From NCBI GenBank assembly GCA_028867675.1, contig JAGWGA010000002.1, positions 1-64,000 on the forward strand: a stretch of DNA of 64,000 bases. The letters run 5' to 3'. How positions within the stretch are numbered: the first letter of the stretch is position 1; every line of letters starts with the position of its first letter. Below are positions 35,501-44,418 of this stretch, piece by piece. A program made the position numbers and the translations under genes. Origin of the DNA: Nitrososphaerota archaeon (GTDB lineage: Archaea > Thermoproteota > Nitrososphaeria > Nitrososphaerales > Nitrosopumilaceae). The notes beneath the pieces were generated by a model. That model was not told the origin of the DNA. It saw only the letters and a list, made by a program, of their open reading frames with translations, and ran no database searches.

Positions 35501-37073
35501 CATATCAAAGGTAACAATTCCATTACATCCTGGCATATACATAATGAAGGATTTGGATGATAAGATACTATACATTGGAAAGGCAAAGAATCTAAAAAAC
35601 AGAGTCAAGTCATATTTTTTAAAAAATCAAAACTACAAGACTCAAAAACTAGTAGAAAAGATTCGCGATATCGAATTTGTACTAACAGACAATGAGGAAG
35701 AGGCATTTTTACTTGAGGCAAATATGATCAAGCGATACAGACCTCCATACAATATTGAACTCAAAGACCAACAAAGATACACATACCTTAGAATTACAAA
35801 TGAGCAATATCCACGCCTCATGGTAGCCAGGCGTACTAGAACAGGGGAATTTCTGGGTGGAGGTAGGGTTTACGGACCATTTACACGCGGAAGTTCAAAG
35901 ATGTTATCAATTGGACTACTACGAAAGACGTTTAAGATTAGAATCTGTAAAAAACTTCCAAAAGAGGCATGTCTTGAATATCACCTTGGAAACTGCGAAG
36001 CTCCATGTCAATTCAAACAAGCCCAAGAAAATTATGGAAAAAATATCGCAGAATTGGAATCAATTCTCAAAGGCAAGCAAAGATTGGAAGATTTTGTTGG
36101 GAAATTAGATTTAGAAATGAAGCAATCTTCAGAGAGTCGTCAGTACGAGCGAGCAAAGGAGATACATGAAACACTACAAAGACTATCCAGTTTACAAATT
36201 AAACAAAACATGGAAACTGCAAGAGTTGGCTCTGATGAAGAATATTTTGGAATAAAGATAAAAGATCAGACTGCATATGTGATGAGTTTCAGACTTGCAA
36301 ATGGAGTAATAAAAGATAGAAACAAATTTTCTTTTGATCTAGTTGGAGACAATTCATTTTCTAGTTTCTTGTCCCAGTATTATGCTACAAACCCAATTCC
36401 AAAGCATGTCATAGTAAGTGAAATGCCAGAAAAAAAAGAAATTCTTGAAGAAATACTTTCTCGCAATTTGGGCTTTAAAGTAAATATCGTTGTTCCAATC
36501 TCAGGAAAAAGACGAGAAATAATAGATCTCATTATGAGAAATATCTCTCTAGCAATAACAAAAGGTGCAGACCCTGCACTAATTGAACTTCAAGAAAAAC
36601 TCGGACTAGAAAATCTCCCTAGAAAAATAGAATGCTTTGACATTTCAAACCACGGTGAGGATTATGCGGTAGGTTCCATGTCATGCCTTGTAGATGGAAA
36701 ACCTCACAAATCAGGATATAGGAAATTTAAGATAAAGACGATAAAAGGAAGAGATGATTTTGCAATGATAAATGAGATAGTCAAAAGGCGCTATTTGAGA
36801 CTAAAAGAAGAGAAAACAGGCATGCCAGACTTGATTTTAATTGATGGTGGGCGAGGTCAACTAAACGCAGCACTTGGGGCATTACATTCTGTTGGAGTAA
36901 AAGTTTCTTGTGTTTCACTTGCAAAAGAAAACGAAGAAGTATATCATCCAAGATTAACAAAACCAATTATAATTCCAAAGAATAATCAGGCATTAAAGAT
37001 CTTACAACATGCAAGAGATGAAGCTCATAGATTTGGTGTTGCGTATAACAGAGCAATTCGAAAATTTACTTGA
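35490..37073 (+). CDS. uvrC: excinuclease ABC subunit C, without the C-terminal HhH domain
   Basis: 527 residues. N-terminal GIY-YIG nuclease (PGIYIMKDLDDKILYIGKAKNLKNRV, catalytic Tyr and Arg present), a C-x-C-type region (ACLEYHLGNCEAPCQF), a UVR motif (SRQYERAKEIHETLQRLSSL), and an RNase-H-like 5'-nuclease domain (ECFDISNHGEDYAVGSMSCL, LILIDGGRGQLNAA). It stops after EAHRFGVAYNRAIRK, where E. coli UvrC continues with a tandem helix-hairpin-helix of about 80 residues. Makes the dual incisions in excision repair. Confidence 0.95.
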   Translation: MILDISKVTIPLHPGIYIMKDLDDKILYIGKAKNLKNRVKSYFLKNQNYKTQKLVEKIRDIEFVLTDNEEEAFLLEANMIKRYRPPYNIELKDQQRYTYLRITNEQYPRLMVARRTRTGEFLGGGRVYGPFTRGSSKMLSIGLLRKTFKIRICKKLPKEACLEYHLGNCEAPCQFKQAQENYGKNIAELESILKGKQRLEDFVGKLDLEMKQSSESRQYERAKEIHETLQRLSSLQIKQNMETARVGSDEEYFGIKIKDQTAYVMSFRLANGVIKDRNKFSFDLVGDNSFSSFLSQYYATNPIPKHVIVSEMPEKKEILEEILSRNLGFKVNIVVPISGKRREIIDLIMRNISLAITKGADPALIELQEKLGLENLPRKIECFDISNHGEDYAVGSMSCLVDGKPHKSGYRKFKIKTIKGRDDFAMINEIVKRRYLRLKEEKTGMPDLILIDGGRGQLNAALGALHSVGVKVSCVSLAKENEEVYHPRLTKPIIIPKNNQALKILQHARDEAHRFGVAYNRAIRKFT

Positions 37074-37079
37074 TACACA

Positions 37080-38078
37080 TTAAATAAATTCATCAAGAGA
37101 ATTTTCTTTTAATGGCTGTGCATCATATCCCATCTTGGTCAAGTCTGCTGCAAACTCATCTACAAATCCATGTACAGTGTAAATTTTTTCAGGATTGCAT
37201 CGTTTTACCAAGCTAAGCAATTCATTGTAATCACAATGATCACTTAGTGGAATGGAATAATCATGTCCACGTGCAAATGAAAACCTTGACGATTGTGCCC
37301 ACCCGCTAAACCCTATCGTTATTGCATCATACTTGGATTTCATATGTTTGATAAACGTATTTCTTCCACTCATGTTTGGTGCAATCATAAGCCACGGTTT
37401 TTTATCAAGCAGACCTTTTGATTCTGCTTCTGTATGTCCAAGCGATTCTGTAAGAGGCATTCCAAATTCTCGATACAAGTCATTTACTTTTTTTACTGAA
37501 TCATGATAGTATGGCTGCCAGTGTGAAAATAGATATGACAGAATCTGTGCTTTACCTAGTTCATATCCTAATAAAATAACAGGCTTGCCCTTGCCATAAA
37601 GTTCTGAGATTATCTTATTCACTCTTTTTACAGTATCATCAATTGTTGGAAATACATATTCAGGCATACCAAACGTGCATTCGGTAATCAGAGTTTTACA
37701 TTTTGGAACCAATGCACCCTTCATAAATCCCCTATCGCGAATAGAAATATCCCCAGTATAGAAAACATCATCAAACAAGAGCCCCTTTGCACCCAGGATA
37801 TGTCCGGCATCAACCATGGAGAAATTCTCATATTCTTCGACATAGTTGTCAATTGAATAGCCCCTAAGCTTTGCAATCTCTGTTGTCTGCTTTGATGCAA
37901 TTAGAACACCTTGACCACGTTGGTTATGCAGATGATCTAAATGCGCATGTGAAACAAAACTTATCCCCTTTTCGGTTCCACGTTTCGGATCAAGATTCAC
38001 GGTTTTATCATCATGTGTCACTACAATACCGTTTGAGGTCATCTTAACTTTAGATTTCAATTTAAAACAAGTAGTCAT
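37080..38078 (-). CDS. MBL-fold exonuclease (ligase-associated/mRNA-processing type)
   Basis: About 332 residues from ATG 38078; an ATG at 38156 would add a cysteine-rich unlikely leader, and ATG 38042 is a further option. Metallo-beta-lactamase motifs: SHAHLDHL, AGHILGA, FYTGDIS, and later beta-CASP-like TITECTFG, PLSDHCDYNEL and IYTVHGF. The pattern fits the YSH1/CPSF-like exonucleases and the putative exonucleases found beside archaeal and LigD-type ligases. Substrate, RNA or DNA, undetermined. Convergent with uvrC, 6 bp apart. Confidence 0.8.
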   Translation of the reverse strand: MTTCFKLKSKVKMTSNGIVVTHDDKTVNLDPKRGTEKGISFVSHAHLDHLHNQRGQGVLIASKQTTEIAKLRGYSIDNYVEEYENFSMVDAGHILGAKGLLFDDVFYTGDISIRDRGFMKGALVPKCKTLITECTFGMPEYVFPTIDDTVKRVNKIISELYGKGKPVILLGYELGKAQILSYLFSHWQPYYHDSVKKVNDLYREFGMPLTESLGHTEAESKGLLDKKPWLMIAPNMSGRNTFIKHMKSKYDAITIGFSGWAQSSRFSFARGHDYSIPLSDHCDYNELLSLVKRCNPEKIYTVHGFVDEFAADLTKMGYDAQPLKENSLDEFI

Positions 38079-38200
38079 CAGAGTGGTTATAAATTGCAAG
38101 ATTGATCGAGTATAACATTTGATGTAATAGACTCTACACCAATCATTACACATCATAAAAATTAGTAAAGTGTTTATTCAGATATGTTTCAAGATAGAAC

Positions 38201-38818
38201 ATGCTCAACCTTGCCATCCTGATATCAGGAAGAGGAAGCAATATGGAGAATATTGTAAAATCAATTAAAAAAAATAAAATTCCGGTCAATCCTGTAGTTG
38301 TGATTTCAAACAAGTCAGATGCAAAAGGTCTTGAGATTGCAAAAAAACTTGGAGTAAAAACTGAGATTATAGAAAGCAATGGCCTCAAGGGAGGAAATTG
38401 GGAGTACGATTCAAAACTTGTTGCAGCATTAGAGAAATACAAGGTCACCCCTCAAAATGGTCTAGTATGCCTTGCAGGGTTTATGAGAATAATGAGTCCA
38501 GAGTTTATCAAATATTACAAGGGAAGAATTTTGAATATCCACCCTGCAATATTGCCATCCTTTCCAGGACTCCACTCTCAGAAACAGGCCTTGGATTACG
38601 GAGTAAAATATACAGGATGCACAGTTCACTTTGTAGATGAGGGAATAGATACCGGACCTATCATTTTACAGTCAATTGTAAAGGTAAAAGACAACGATAC
38701 CGAAGAGTCACTCTCAAAGCGAATTTTAAAACAGGAACACAAAATTTATCCAAAAGCTGTCAAGATGTTTGCCAAGGGCAAGATCAAGATATCGGGAAGA
38801 AAGACAGTTACATCCTAA
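38201..38818 (+). CDS. purN: phosphoribosylglycinamide formyltransferase
   Basis: 205 residues, normal size. N10-formyl-THF-dependent transformylase of purine synthesis: LAILISGRGSNMENIV (phosphate loop), LAGFMRIMSPEFIKYYKGRILNIHPAILPSFPG with the catalytic Asn and His, HSQKQALDYGVKYTGCTVHFVDEGIDTGPI with the catalytic Asp. It needs 10-formyl-THF, which the folD and cyclo-ligase genes 2 kb downstream help to make. Overlaps the convergent cupin gene by 4 bp. Confidence 0.95.
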   Translation: MLNLAILISGRGSNMENIVKSIKKNKIPVNPVVVISNKSDAKGLEIAKKLGVKTEIIESNGLKGGNWEYDSKLVAALEKYKVTPQNGLVCLAGFMRIMSPEFIKYYKGRILNIHPAILPSFPGLHSQKQALDYGVKYTGCTVHFVDEGIDTGPIILQSIVKVKDNDTEESLSKRILKQEHKIYPKAVKMFAKGKIKISGRKTVTS

Positions 38819-39135
38819 GTGTCAGGTCCACCAAAAAAATACACTACAATGAGTTCTTTTTTGTTTCCGTAAAACCTGTGTGGAATTTTTTTCCCAACAT
38901 AATATGCCACTCCTTCTGAAACAGGATAGTCTTTTTTGTCCACTGAAAGAAATCCGTCGCCTTTTACTACATAGTAAACCTCGTCGCTTTCATGTGGTTC
39001 TTGAGTATCGTCTTCACCTGGAGCCAATCTAAGAATTCCCGCTGCCAGATTTTCTTTGTTGATAAACGTATGAAAATATGTATCACTTTTTGCAATTTTT
39101 TTTACAAACTCGTTAGTATTATAATCTATTTTCAA
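38815..39135 (-). CDS. cupin-domain protein
   Basis: 106 residues, a single conserved beta-barrel cupin. Motif 1: E-P-H-E-SDEVYYVVKGDGFLSV; motif 2 YPVSEGVAYYVGKKIPHRFYG. The metal-binding His and Glu of motif 1 (HE and E) and the H of motif 2 are present. Small cupins of this type bind metals or sugars and some act as dioxygenases; no specific substrate can be assigned. ATG at 39135. Confidence 0.85.
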   Translation of the reverse strand: MKIDYNTNEFVKKIAKSDTYFHTFINKENLAAGILRLAPGEDDTQEPHESDEVYYVVKGDGFLSVDKKDYPVSEGVAYYVGKKIPHRFYGNKKELIVVYFFGGPDT

Positions 39136-39207
39136 TAATTTGCATACAAATTGGTACTTAATGATTTTAACTATAACGTTTGCAATTCAGTCTCATCAGA
39201 TATAAAA

Positions 39208-39462
39208 TCAAGATTCAGACGTGTGTACCGTGTGGTCATGTCTGAAATTACAGGATGGACATACAAATATCTGATACAAGTCTCCATTGATGTCTTTTTT
39301 TATTTCAGAAATTAGTTTGTCCATGGCAAGTCCCTTTCTTGGACAATCAACCTCAGGACATGGCATATCATAGTCTAGGATATGGTCTAAACAAAAGTAG
39401 CCAATCTTTGAAGAATAGTTTCCTTCCTTAGAGCAACCTTTTTTTTCACATATTTGGACCAT
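39208..39462 (-). CDS. Cys/His-rich zinc-binding protein, 84 residues
   Basis: The sequence has four cysteine clusters: C5/C10 (CEKKGC), C24-x2-H (CLDH), C34/C39 (CPEVDC) and C68-PS-C71, the last followed by HDH-x3-H. These could make two zinc sites, one of them a C-x2-C/C-x-H ribbon. There is no other recognisable domain. ATG at 39462, monocistronic. Nucleic-acid or protein binding is likely. Confidence 0.7.
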   Translation of the reverse strand: MVQICEKKGCSKEGNYSSKIGYFCLDHILDYDMPCPEVDCPRKGLAMDKLISEIKKDINGDLYQIFVCPSCNFRHDHTVHTSES

Positions 39463-39592
39463 AATGAATTGGCAATGGTTATAGGTTTTTTAAACATTAA
39501 CCCAAAATTATTGTACACTTTTAACTGCCAGTATCATATTTCCGGATATTGTTTTAGTATAGTTAATTATAATGTGTAAAAAATACTAAAAC

Positions 39593-39877
39593 ATGGGTGA
39601 CGGAATAGGCGGTCCTGTAATTAGTTGTCTATCTGGAAATACTTTTGAGATGACAGTTACCCATTTTCGTAAAGACAACAAGGAAGAATATGGTAAAGTT
39701 GAGAGAATTACAATTGCCAAAGTAGACAATCCAGACGACCCACAATATGAAGAAAAAACAATCCACGATTTAGAGCGTGCATTAAAGGGCAAATTTGTAA
39801 CATGTAATGTACAATACAGAGACCCAAAAACGGACATATTGATTTGCAATGTATTCATTCAAAACCATCCAGAATAG
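39593..39877 (+). CDS. conserved hypothetical protein, 94 residues
   Basis: A beta-rich soluble protein starting MGDGIGGPVISCLSGNTFEM, with a charged middle (HFRKDNKEEYGKVERITIAK) and two more beta strands near the end (KFVTCNVQYRDPKTDILICNVFIQN). It contains three cysteines without a zinc spacing. Probably an OB-like or jelly-roll small fold; no named family recognised. Preceded by an A/T-rich promoter-like region. Confidence 0.6.
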   Translation: MGDGIGGPVISCLSGNTFEMTVTHFRKDNKEEYGKVERITIAKVDNPDDPQYEEKTIHDLERALKGKFVTCNVQYRDPKTDILICNVFIQNHPE

Positions 39878-39973
39878 CCATATTTTGAAAAAGTACAAAC
39901 TTTGACAAGAGATATCACGTAATGAAAAAAATATTAAACTTGATTAATACATGATAAGTGGAGAACAAAAGTC

Positions 39974-40207
39974 ATGACAATGAAGCGAGCAATAGAGATG
40001 CTAGAAAGATTAGCAAACAACCCCAAAAAGAGAATATCTAATGAACTATTAACAAAGTTTGAACAAGAGTACAAAGAAGGAAAACCTGACACATTTAACA
40101 ATCTAATAAAACTGATCAGAGAAACTGAATGGTCAGATAGCGGTTATATTCATGACATACTCGAGGAATTACAACCAAGAAAATACCCTCAGCAAAAGAA
40201 AAAATGA
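39974..40207 (+). CDS. small basic hypothetical protein
   Basis: 77 residues, helical and basic, ending in a Lys-rich tail (RKYPQQKKK). Contains AIEMLERLANNPKKRISNELL and a Trp-bearing segment (ETEWSDSGYIHDILEEL). ATG at 39974 with a second in-frame ATG two codons later. No membrane or cysteine motifs. Precedes folD by 68 bp on the same strand. Function unknown. Confidence 0.55.
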   Translation: MTMKRAIEMLERLANNPKKRISNELLTKFEQEYKEGKPDTFNNLIKLIRETEWSDSGYIHDILEELQPRKYPQQKKK

Positions 40208-40275
40208 TTTGATGTGTCACATATAGTAAGTCGAATTTCCAAAGATTAAATATCCAAAAAATCATCCATGTTTGT

Positions 40276-41145
40276 TTGACAGGACAGAAAATAGACGGAA
40301 TTGCAGTTTCAACTGCTGTTAAAGACAGAGTAAAAGCAGCTGTTAAAGAATTACAAAATTCAAATGTAACACCATGTCTTGCAACAGTCCTAGTAGGGGA
40401 TGATCCTGCATCTGCAACTTATGTTAAAAACAAGCAAAAAGCATGTGCTGATGTTGGGATCACTACCAAAGATCACAAGCTTCCTGCATCATTTTCTCAA
40501 AAAGAAATGAATTCACTAATTGACTTGCTAAATAAAGACGATACTGTTCATGGCATACTGGTACAATTACCATTACCTAACCAATTAGACGAATTTACAA
40601 CAACATCAAGAATTTCCCCAATAAAAGATGTAGATGGATTAACTCCATACAATATAGGCCTCTTAACATCAGGTAGGGCAATTCTCAAACCTTGTACACC
40701 ATCGGGAATAATGGAAATGTTTGATTATTACAAAATTTCACTTGAAGGAAAAAATGTGGTCGTAATTAACAGAAGCAATCTAGTTGGAAAACCCCTTTAC
40801 AATCTAATGCTTGAGAAAAATGCAACAGTTACAACATGTCACTCTAGAACAAAAAATCTCAAAGAACATTGCCTTGCTGCGGACATTATAATTACAGCTA
40901 TTGGTAACAGAGCAAAGTTTGTTCTTACTGAAGACATGATAAGAGAAGGAGCCATCATAATTGACGTAGGCACTGCAAGATTGGAAGGAAAACTTGTAGG
41001 AGATGTTGATTACGACAATGTCATCAAAAAAGCATCATATGTTACTCCTGTTCCAGGAGGTGTAGGACCTATGACCATAGCGATGCTTTTAAAAAACACC
41101 GTTACAGCTGCATCAATTAGTAGAGAATTTGTCAAACACGATTGA
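40276..41145 (+). CDS. folD: methylenetetrahydrofolate dehydrogenase/cyclohydrolase
   Basis: 289 residues with the bifunctional FolD signature: YVKNKQKACADVGI with the catalytic Lys and Tyr, VHGILVQLPLPNQLD, DVDGLTPYNIG and the NADP site VVINRSNLVGKPL; PGGVGPMTIAMLLKNTV at the end. It interconverts 5,10-methylene- and 10-formyl-THF. TTG start at 40276 because the nearby ATG is followed by an early stop in its frame. Overlaps the next gene by 17 bp. Confidence 0.95.
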   Translation: MTGQKIDGIAVSTAVKDRVKAAVKELQNSNVTPCLATVLVGDDPASATYVKNKQKACADVGITTKDHKLPASFSQKEMNSLIDLLNKDDTVHGILVQLPLPNQLDEFTTTSRISPIKDVDGLTPYNIGLLTSGRAILKPCTPSGIMEMFDYYKISLEGKNVVVINRSNLVGKPLYNLMLEKNATVTTCHSRTKNLKEHCLAADIIITAIGNRAKFVLTEDMIREGAIIIDVGTARLEGKLVGDVDYDNVIKKASYVTPVPGGVGPMTIAMLLKNTVTAASISREFVKHD

Positions 41146-41689
41146 AAAGGCGAGACTTCGCAAACAGATGTTAGATGCAAGAGATGAACTCTCACTTGAT
41201 TTTATAAAAATTGCAAGTGGCAGAATTAGAGATAATCTAAGAAAGATTGACTTTTACAGAAATGCAGAATCTACTGGAATATATTATTCAATAGGAAGTG
41301 AGGTTCAAACACATGATCTAATACAAGAGTTCTTCAATCAAGGAAAAGAGTTTGCACTTCCAAGGGTAGAAAAAAATGATCTTGTTTTCAAAAAGATTTC
41401 AAGTCTATCAGACCTGGAGCCGGGTAGTTTTGGAGTAATGGAGCCAAAGGAAAAATGTGAAACTGTAAAAAATCTAGACGTAGTACTGGTTCCTTCAATT
41501 GCACTTACACGTGAAGGATACAGACTAGGATATGGTTTTGGATTTTATGACAGATACCTCCATGGGAAAAAATCAAAAAAGATTGGCATGTCATATGCAA
41601 AAAATGTACTCAAGACATTTCCCCATGATAATCACGATGTCAAAATGAACTGTCTAGTTACAGAAGATGCGGTTATTCATGTAAAATAA
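41129..41689 (+). CDS. 5-formyltetrahydrofolate cyclo-ligase
   Basis: 186 residues of the MTHFS family: KARLRKQMLDARDEL, the GIYYSIGSEVQTHDLI substrate region and the ATP site TREGYRLGYGFGFYDRYLH. Converts 5-formyl-THF with ATP to 5,10-methenyl-THF, returning it to the FolD pool. TTG start at 41129 lies inside folD, so the two are coupled. Its end overlaps the convergent purD by 17 bp. Confidence 0.9.
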   Translation: MSNTIEKARLRKQMLDARDELSLDFIKIASGRIRDNLRKIDFYRNAESTGIYYSIGSEVQTHDLIQEFFNQGKEFALPRVEKNDLVFKKISSLSDLEPGSFGVMEPKEKCETVKNLDVVLVPSIALTREGYRLGYGFGFYDRYLHGKKSKKIGMSYAKNVLKTFPHDNHDVKMNCLVTEDAVIHVK

Positions 41690-42938
41690 GACCTTTTTTG
41701 CCAATATCAGTTCTATAATACTTGGAAGGCCATGAGATTTTATCCACTCGTGCATACGCATTTTTAATTGCAAACTCTAGAGTATCTCCAACAGCAGTCA
41801 CCCCAAGCACTCTTCCACCACTTGTTAGAACTTTACCACCTTCTTTTCTAGTTCCAGAATGAAATACTTGAGAATTGGGAGTAGAATCATCAAGGCCTAA
41901 GATCTCTTCATTTTTTGGATAAGATTCAGGATATCCTTTAGATGCCAGTATAACACATACTGCACTTTGTTTTTTCCACGAGATTGGAGATAATGTTGAA
42001 AGTGTTCCGTCAATGCTTGCCTGGATATAATCAATCAAATCAGAATCCATCCGCATCATTATTGGTTGACATTCAGGGTCTCCCATTCTTGCATTAAATT
42101 CTAAAACATATGGCTTGCCATCTTTTAGCATTATTCCAGCATACAAAAATCCCTTGAAAACAATTCCTTCTTTTTTCATAGACGATATGGTTTTTTCTAT
42201 AACATTTTTTTGAATTTCATTTGCGGTAGCATCATCAATTACAGGGGTAGGAGAATATGTTCCCATCCCACCAGTATTTGGGCCTTTATCATTATCATAA
42301 ATTCTCTTGTGATCTTGACTTGTTGCCATTTGATATGCAGTGTTTCCATCAGACAGGGCAATAAAAGAGGCTTCAACACCATCAATTCTTTCTTCCAAAA
42401 TAATATTTGAACCTGCATTACCAAAGTTTTTCTTGACTAGAATTTTATCAATGGCATCAATTACTTCTGAAGAATCATTGCAAACAATAACACCTTTTCC
42501 AGCAGCAAGTCCATCTGCTTTTACCACCAGAGGATAATCAACAGATTTTGCATACTCGATTGCTTTTTTTGGATCATCGAATACCTCAAAGCGTGCAGTT
42601 AAAATCCCGTTTCTTTTCATGAAATTTTTTGCCCAGATTTTACTTGATTCTAGCTGTGCGGCACTCTTTGTTGGACCAAATATTCTAAGGCCTCTTTTTG
42701 TAAACTCGTCAACTATGCCCATTGAGAGAGGAACCTCTGGCCCTACAACTGTTACACAGTTATTCTCTTTTGCAAACGTTGCTAGACCTTCAATATCTTC
42801 GGATGATATATCCACATTATGAGAAGTCCCTCCATTTCCAGGAGCAAAATAAATTTTATCCACTTTAGAACTCTGGGCAAGTTTCCAACCAAGAGCATGC
42901 TCCCGCCCCCCAGAGCCTACAACTAGAACATTGACCAA
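41673..42938 (-). CDS. purD: phosphoribosylamine-glycine ligase
   Basis: 421 residues of an ATP-grasp enzyme that joins glycine to phosphoribosylamine. Rossmann start VLVVGSGGREHALGWKLAQS, ATP-grasp loop VKADGLAAGKGVIVCND, DHKRIYDNDKGPNTGGMGTYSPTP and EFNARMGDPECQPIMMR carry the ADP-Mg site. Standard length. It complements purN in the same region. ATG at 42938 overlaps nothing if the divergent gene starts at 43021. Confidence 0.95.
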   Translation of the reverse strand: MVNVLVVGSGGREHALGWKLAQSSKVDKIYFAPGNGGTSHNVDISSEDIEGLATFAKENNCVTVVGPEVPLSMGIVDEFTKRGLRIFGPTKSAAQLESSKIWAKNFMKRNGILTARFEVFDDPKKAIEYAKSVDYPLVVKADGLAAGKGVIVCNDSSEVIDAIDKILVKKNFGNAGSNIILEERIDGVEASFIALSDGNTAYQMATSQDHKRIYDNDKGPNTGGMGTYSPTPVIDDATANEIQKNVIEKTISSMKKEGIVFKGFLYAGIMLKDGKPYVLEFNARMGDPECQPIMMRMDSDLIDYIQASIDGTLSTLSPISWKKQSAVCVILASKGYPESYPKNEEILGLDDSTPNSQVFHSGTRKEGGKVLTSGGRVLGVTAVGDTLEFAIKNAYARVDKISWPSKYYRTDIGKKGLILHE

Positions 42939-43020
42939 CGCTTTCGGCTTTTATTACGAGGTATATAATCCAAGATCGGTTTTAGAAATCTTCATTAAAG
43001 CAAGTTTCAAACGTATTATA

Positions 43021-43320
43021 TTGATTCAAGTCGATACAACAAAATCAGTTTATCTGTTTACTCATGGTAGAAGAGATTTAGAACAATCTGCAACAGATGC
43101 ACTAATTGCAAATGGTTTTTCAAAAGACAAGATATTTTCTGCCAAGCCGGATACTGTAGGAAGTGTAGGAGATTACATGGCAATGCTTTGGATGCCACCG
43201 ACTCCTGATCATATAAAAATACAAAAAATAACAAAGGTAGAAGCAGTAAAACCAGAAGGCATGATAGGACTCTGGAAAGGAGTCTCAAAAGAAGAACTCT
43301 TTACCATACCATTAAAGTAG
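43021..43320 (+). CDS. conserved hypothetical protein, 99 residues
   Basis: A TTG start at 43021 (MIQVDTTKSVYLFTHGRRDL) is preferred to the ATG at 42931, which would overlap the start of purD and add 30 atypical residues. Compact alpha/beta protein, with SATDALIANGFSKDKIFSAKP and a MLWMPPTPDHI segment. No cysteines or membrane helices. Function unknown. Confidence 0.55.
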   Translation: MIQVDTTKSVYLFTHGRRDLEQSATDALIANGFSKDKIFSAKPDTVGSVGDYMAMLWMPPTPDHIKIQKITKVEAVKPEGMIGLWKGVSKEELFTIPLK

Positions 43321-43334
43321 ATAGTAACTTTTTT

Positions 43335-43637
43335 CTAAACAATATCTTGAACCAGAGCTGAGATAAAACTCTCAAACTCGGAATCTTGAAATTTTATTTT
43401 TTCAATTTTATCCTGTGCAATTGCAGTCTGAACCGCTTGCAGATGATAACATTGCCTTCCCTTTTCCATTGCATTATAGTAATAATCCTCACATGAGCAA
43501 TATCCCAAATCCAAGTCAAGCCAGTGCTCATTTTCTTTTCCAACAACAGTCCAGATCTTTCTGTTGCTTGGCTCAAACAGATGAAGTTTCACACCATTTG
43601 ATGATACAACAGATTCTACATTACCTGACTCTTTCAC
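43335..43637 (-). CDS. SWIM zinc-finger protein
   Basis: 100 residues. The SWIM pattern C-x-C-x(n)-C-x-H is explicit: LGYCSCEDYYYNAMEKGRQCYHLQA, with C47/C49 and a C-Y-H end. SWIM domains bind DNA or proteins; in archaea, stand-alone SWIM proteins accompany recombination paralogues (Sws1-like partners of RadA paralogues). No RadA paralogue is adjacent here. Starts 35 bp from the divergent phosphoesterase gene. Confidence 0.85.
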   Translation of the reverse strand: MKESGNVESVVSSNGVKLHLFEPSNRKIWTVVGKENEHWLDLDLGYCSCEDYYYNAMEKGRQCYHLQAVQTAIAQDKIEKIKFQDSEFESFISALVQDIV

Positions 43638-43671
43638 AAGAATTTAATTGAAAAAGACCCGTATATCTTAG

Positions 43672-44418
43672 ATGGTTAAAACAAGAATAATCCCTTTCCA
43701 ACCAGCCTTGATTTTAGAAGACGGGCAGAGGTTTCTAGTTGTAACAGATTTGCATATAGGATTTGAGATTGGCATGATCTCAAATGACATCAATGTAAGA
43801 CCCGAAGGAATGATTGAGGAAATACATACAAATCTTGATGCGTTAATTGAATCTGAAAAACCAGACACTCTAATTCTCTTAGGAGACATAAAATCAGGAA
43901 TAGATTCCATCTCAAAGATAGAATGGCAGACAGTTCCAATGTTTTTCGAGATTGGAAAAAAGATAAACACCATAGTTATACCAGGAAACCACGATGGTAA
44001 CTTGGCTCGCCTTGTTCCAGATTATGTTACCATGACAGGTCAGTCAGGCCTAGTAGTTGGAGACATATTACTAACACATGGTCATGCAATGCCATCTGAG
44101 AATTTTTCGCATATAGACAAAATAGTGATGGGTCATCTTCACCCAGTATATTTTCAGGAAGGATCGGTCTTGGACGGACAGAGATTATGGGTATCCATCA
44201 AGACTGACAAGAGTAAGATATTTCCATCAAATAAGGGAGAACTTGAGATAATCATAGTTCCATCTTTTAACAAGTATTTTTATGCAACATCAAAGAGATA
44301 TCACAAAAAATCAATCTCGCCCATACTTGAGAGAATAAAGAATAATTGTTCTGCAAAGATTGTAACACTTGACGGGTCCATAATTGGAGACGAGTCAGCA
44401 CTGGAAAATATAATTTAG
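43672..44418 (+). CDS. metallophosphoesterase (calcineurin-like)
   Basis: 248 residues carrying all calcineurin-type motifs: VVTDLHIGFE (D-x-H), LLGDIKSG (GD), IPGNHDGNL (GNHD), LTHGHAMPS and VMGHLHPVY. It resembles the archaeal ICC/MJ0037-like stand-alone phosphoesterases often linked to SWIM or helicase genes. Adjacent and divergent to the SWIM-finger gene. Substrate unknown; nucleic acid is possible. Stop at 44416-44418 abuts the convergent carB. Confidence 0.85.
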   Translation: MVKTRIIPFQPALILEDGQRFLVVTDLHIGFEIGMISNDINVRPEGMIEEIHTNLDALIESEKPDTLILLGDIKSGIDSISKIEWQTVPMFFEIGKKINTIVIPGNHDGNLARLVPDYVTMTGQSGLVVGDILLTHGHAMPSENFSHIDKIVMGHLHPVYFQEGSVLDGQRLWVSIKTDKSKIFPSNKGELEIIIVPSFNKYFYATSKRYHKKSISPILERIKNNCSAKIVTLDGSIIGDESALENII

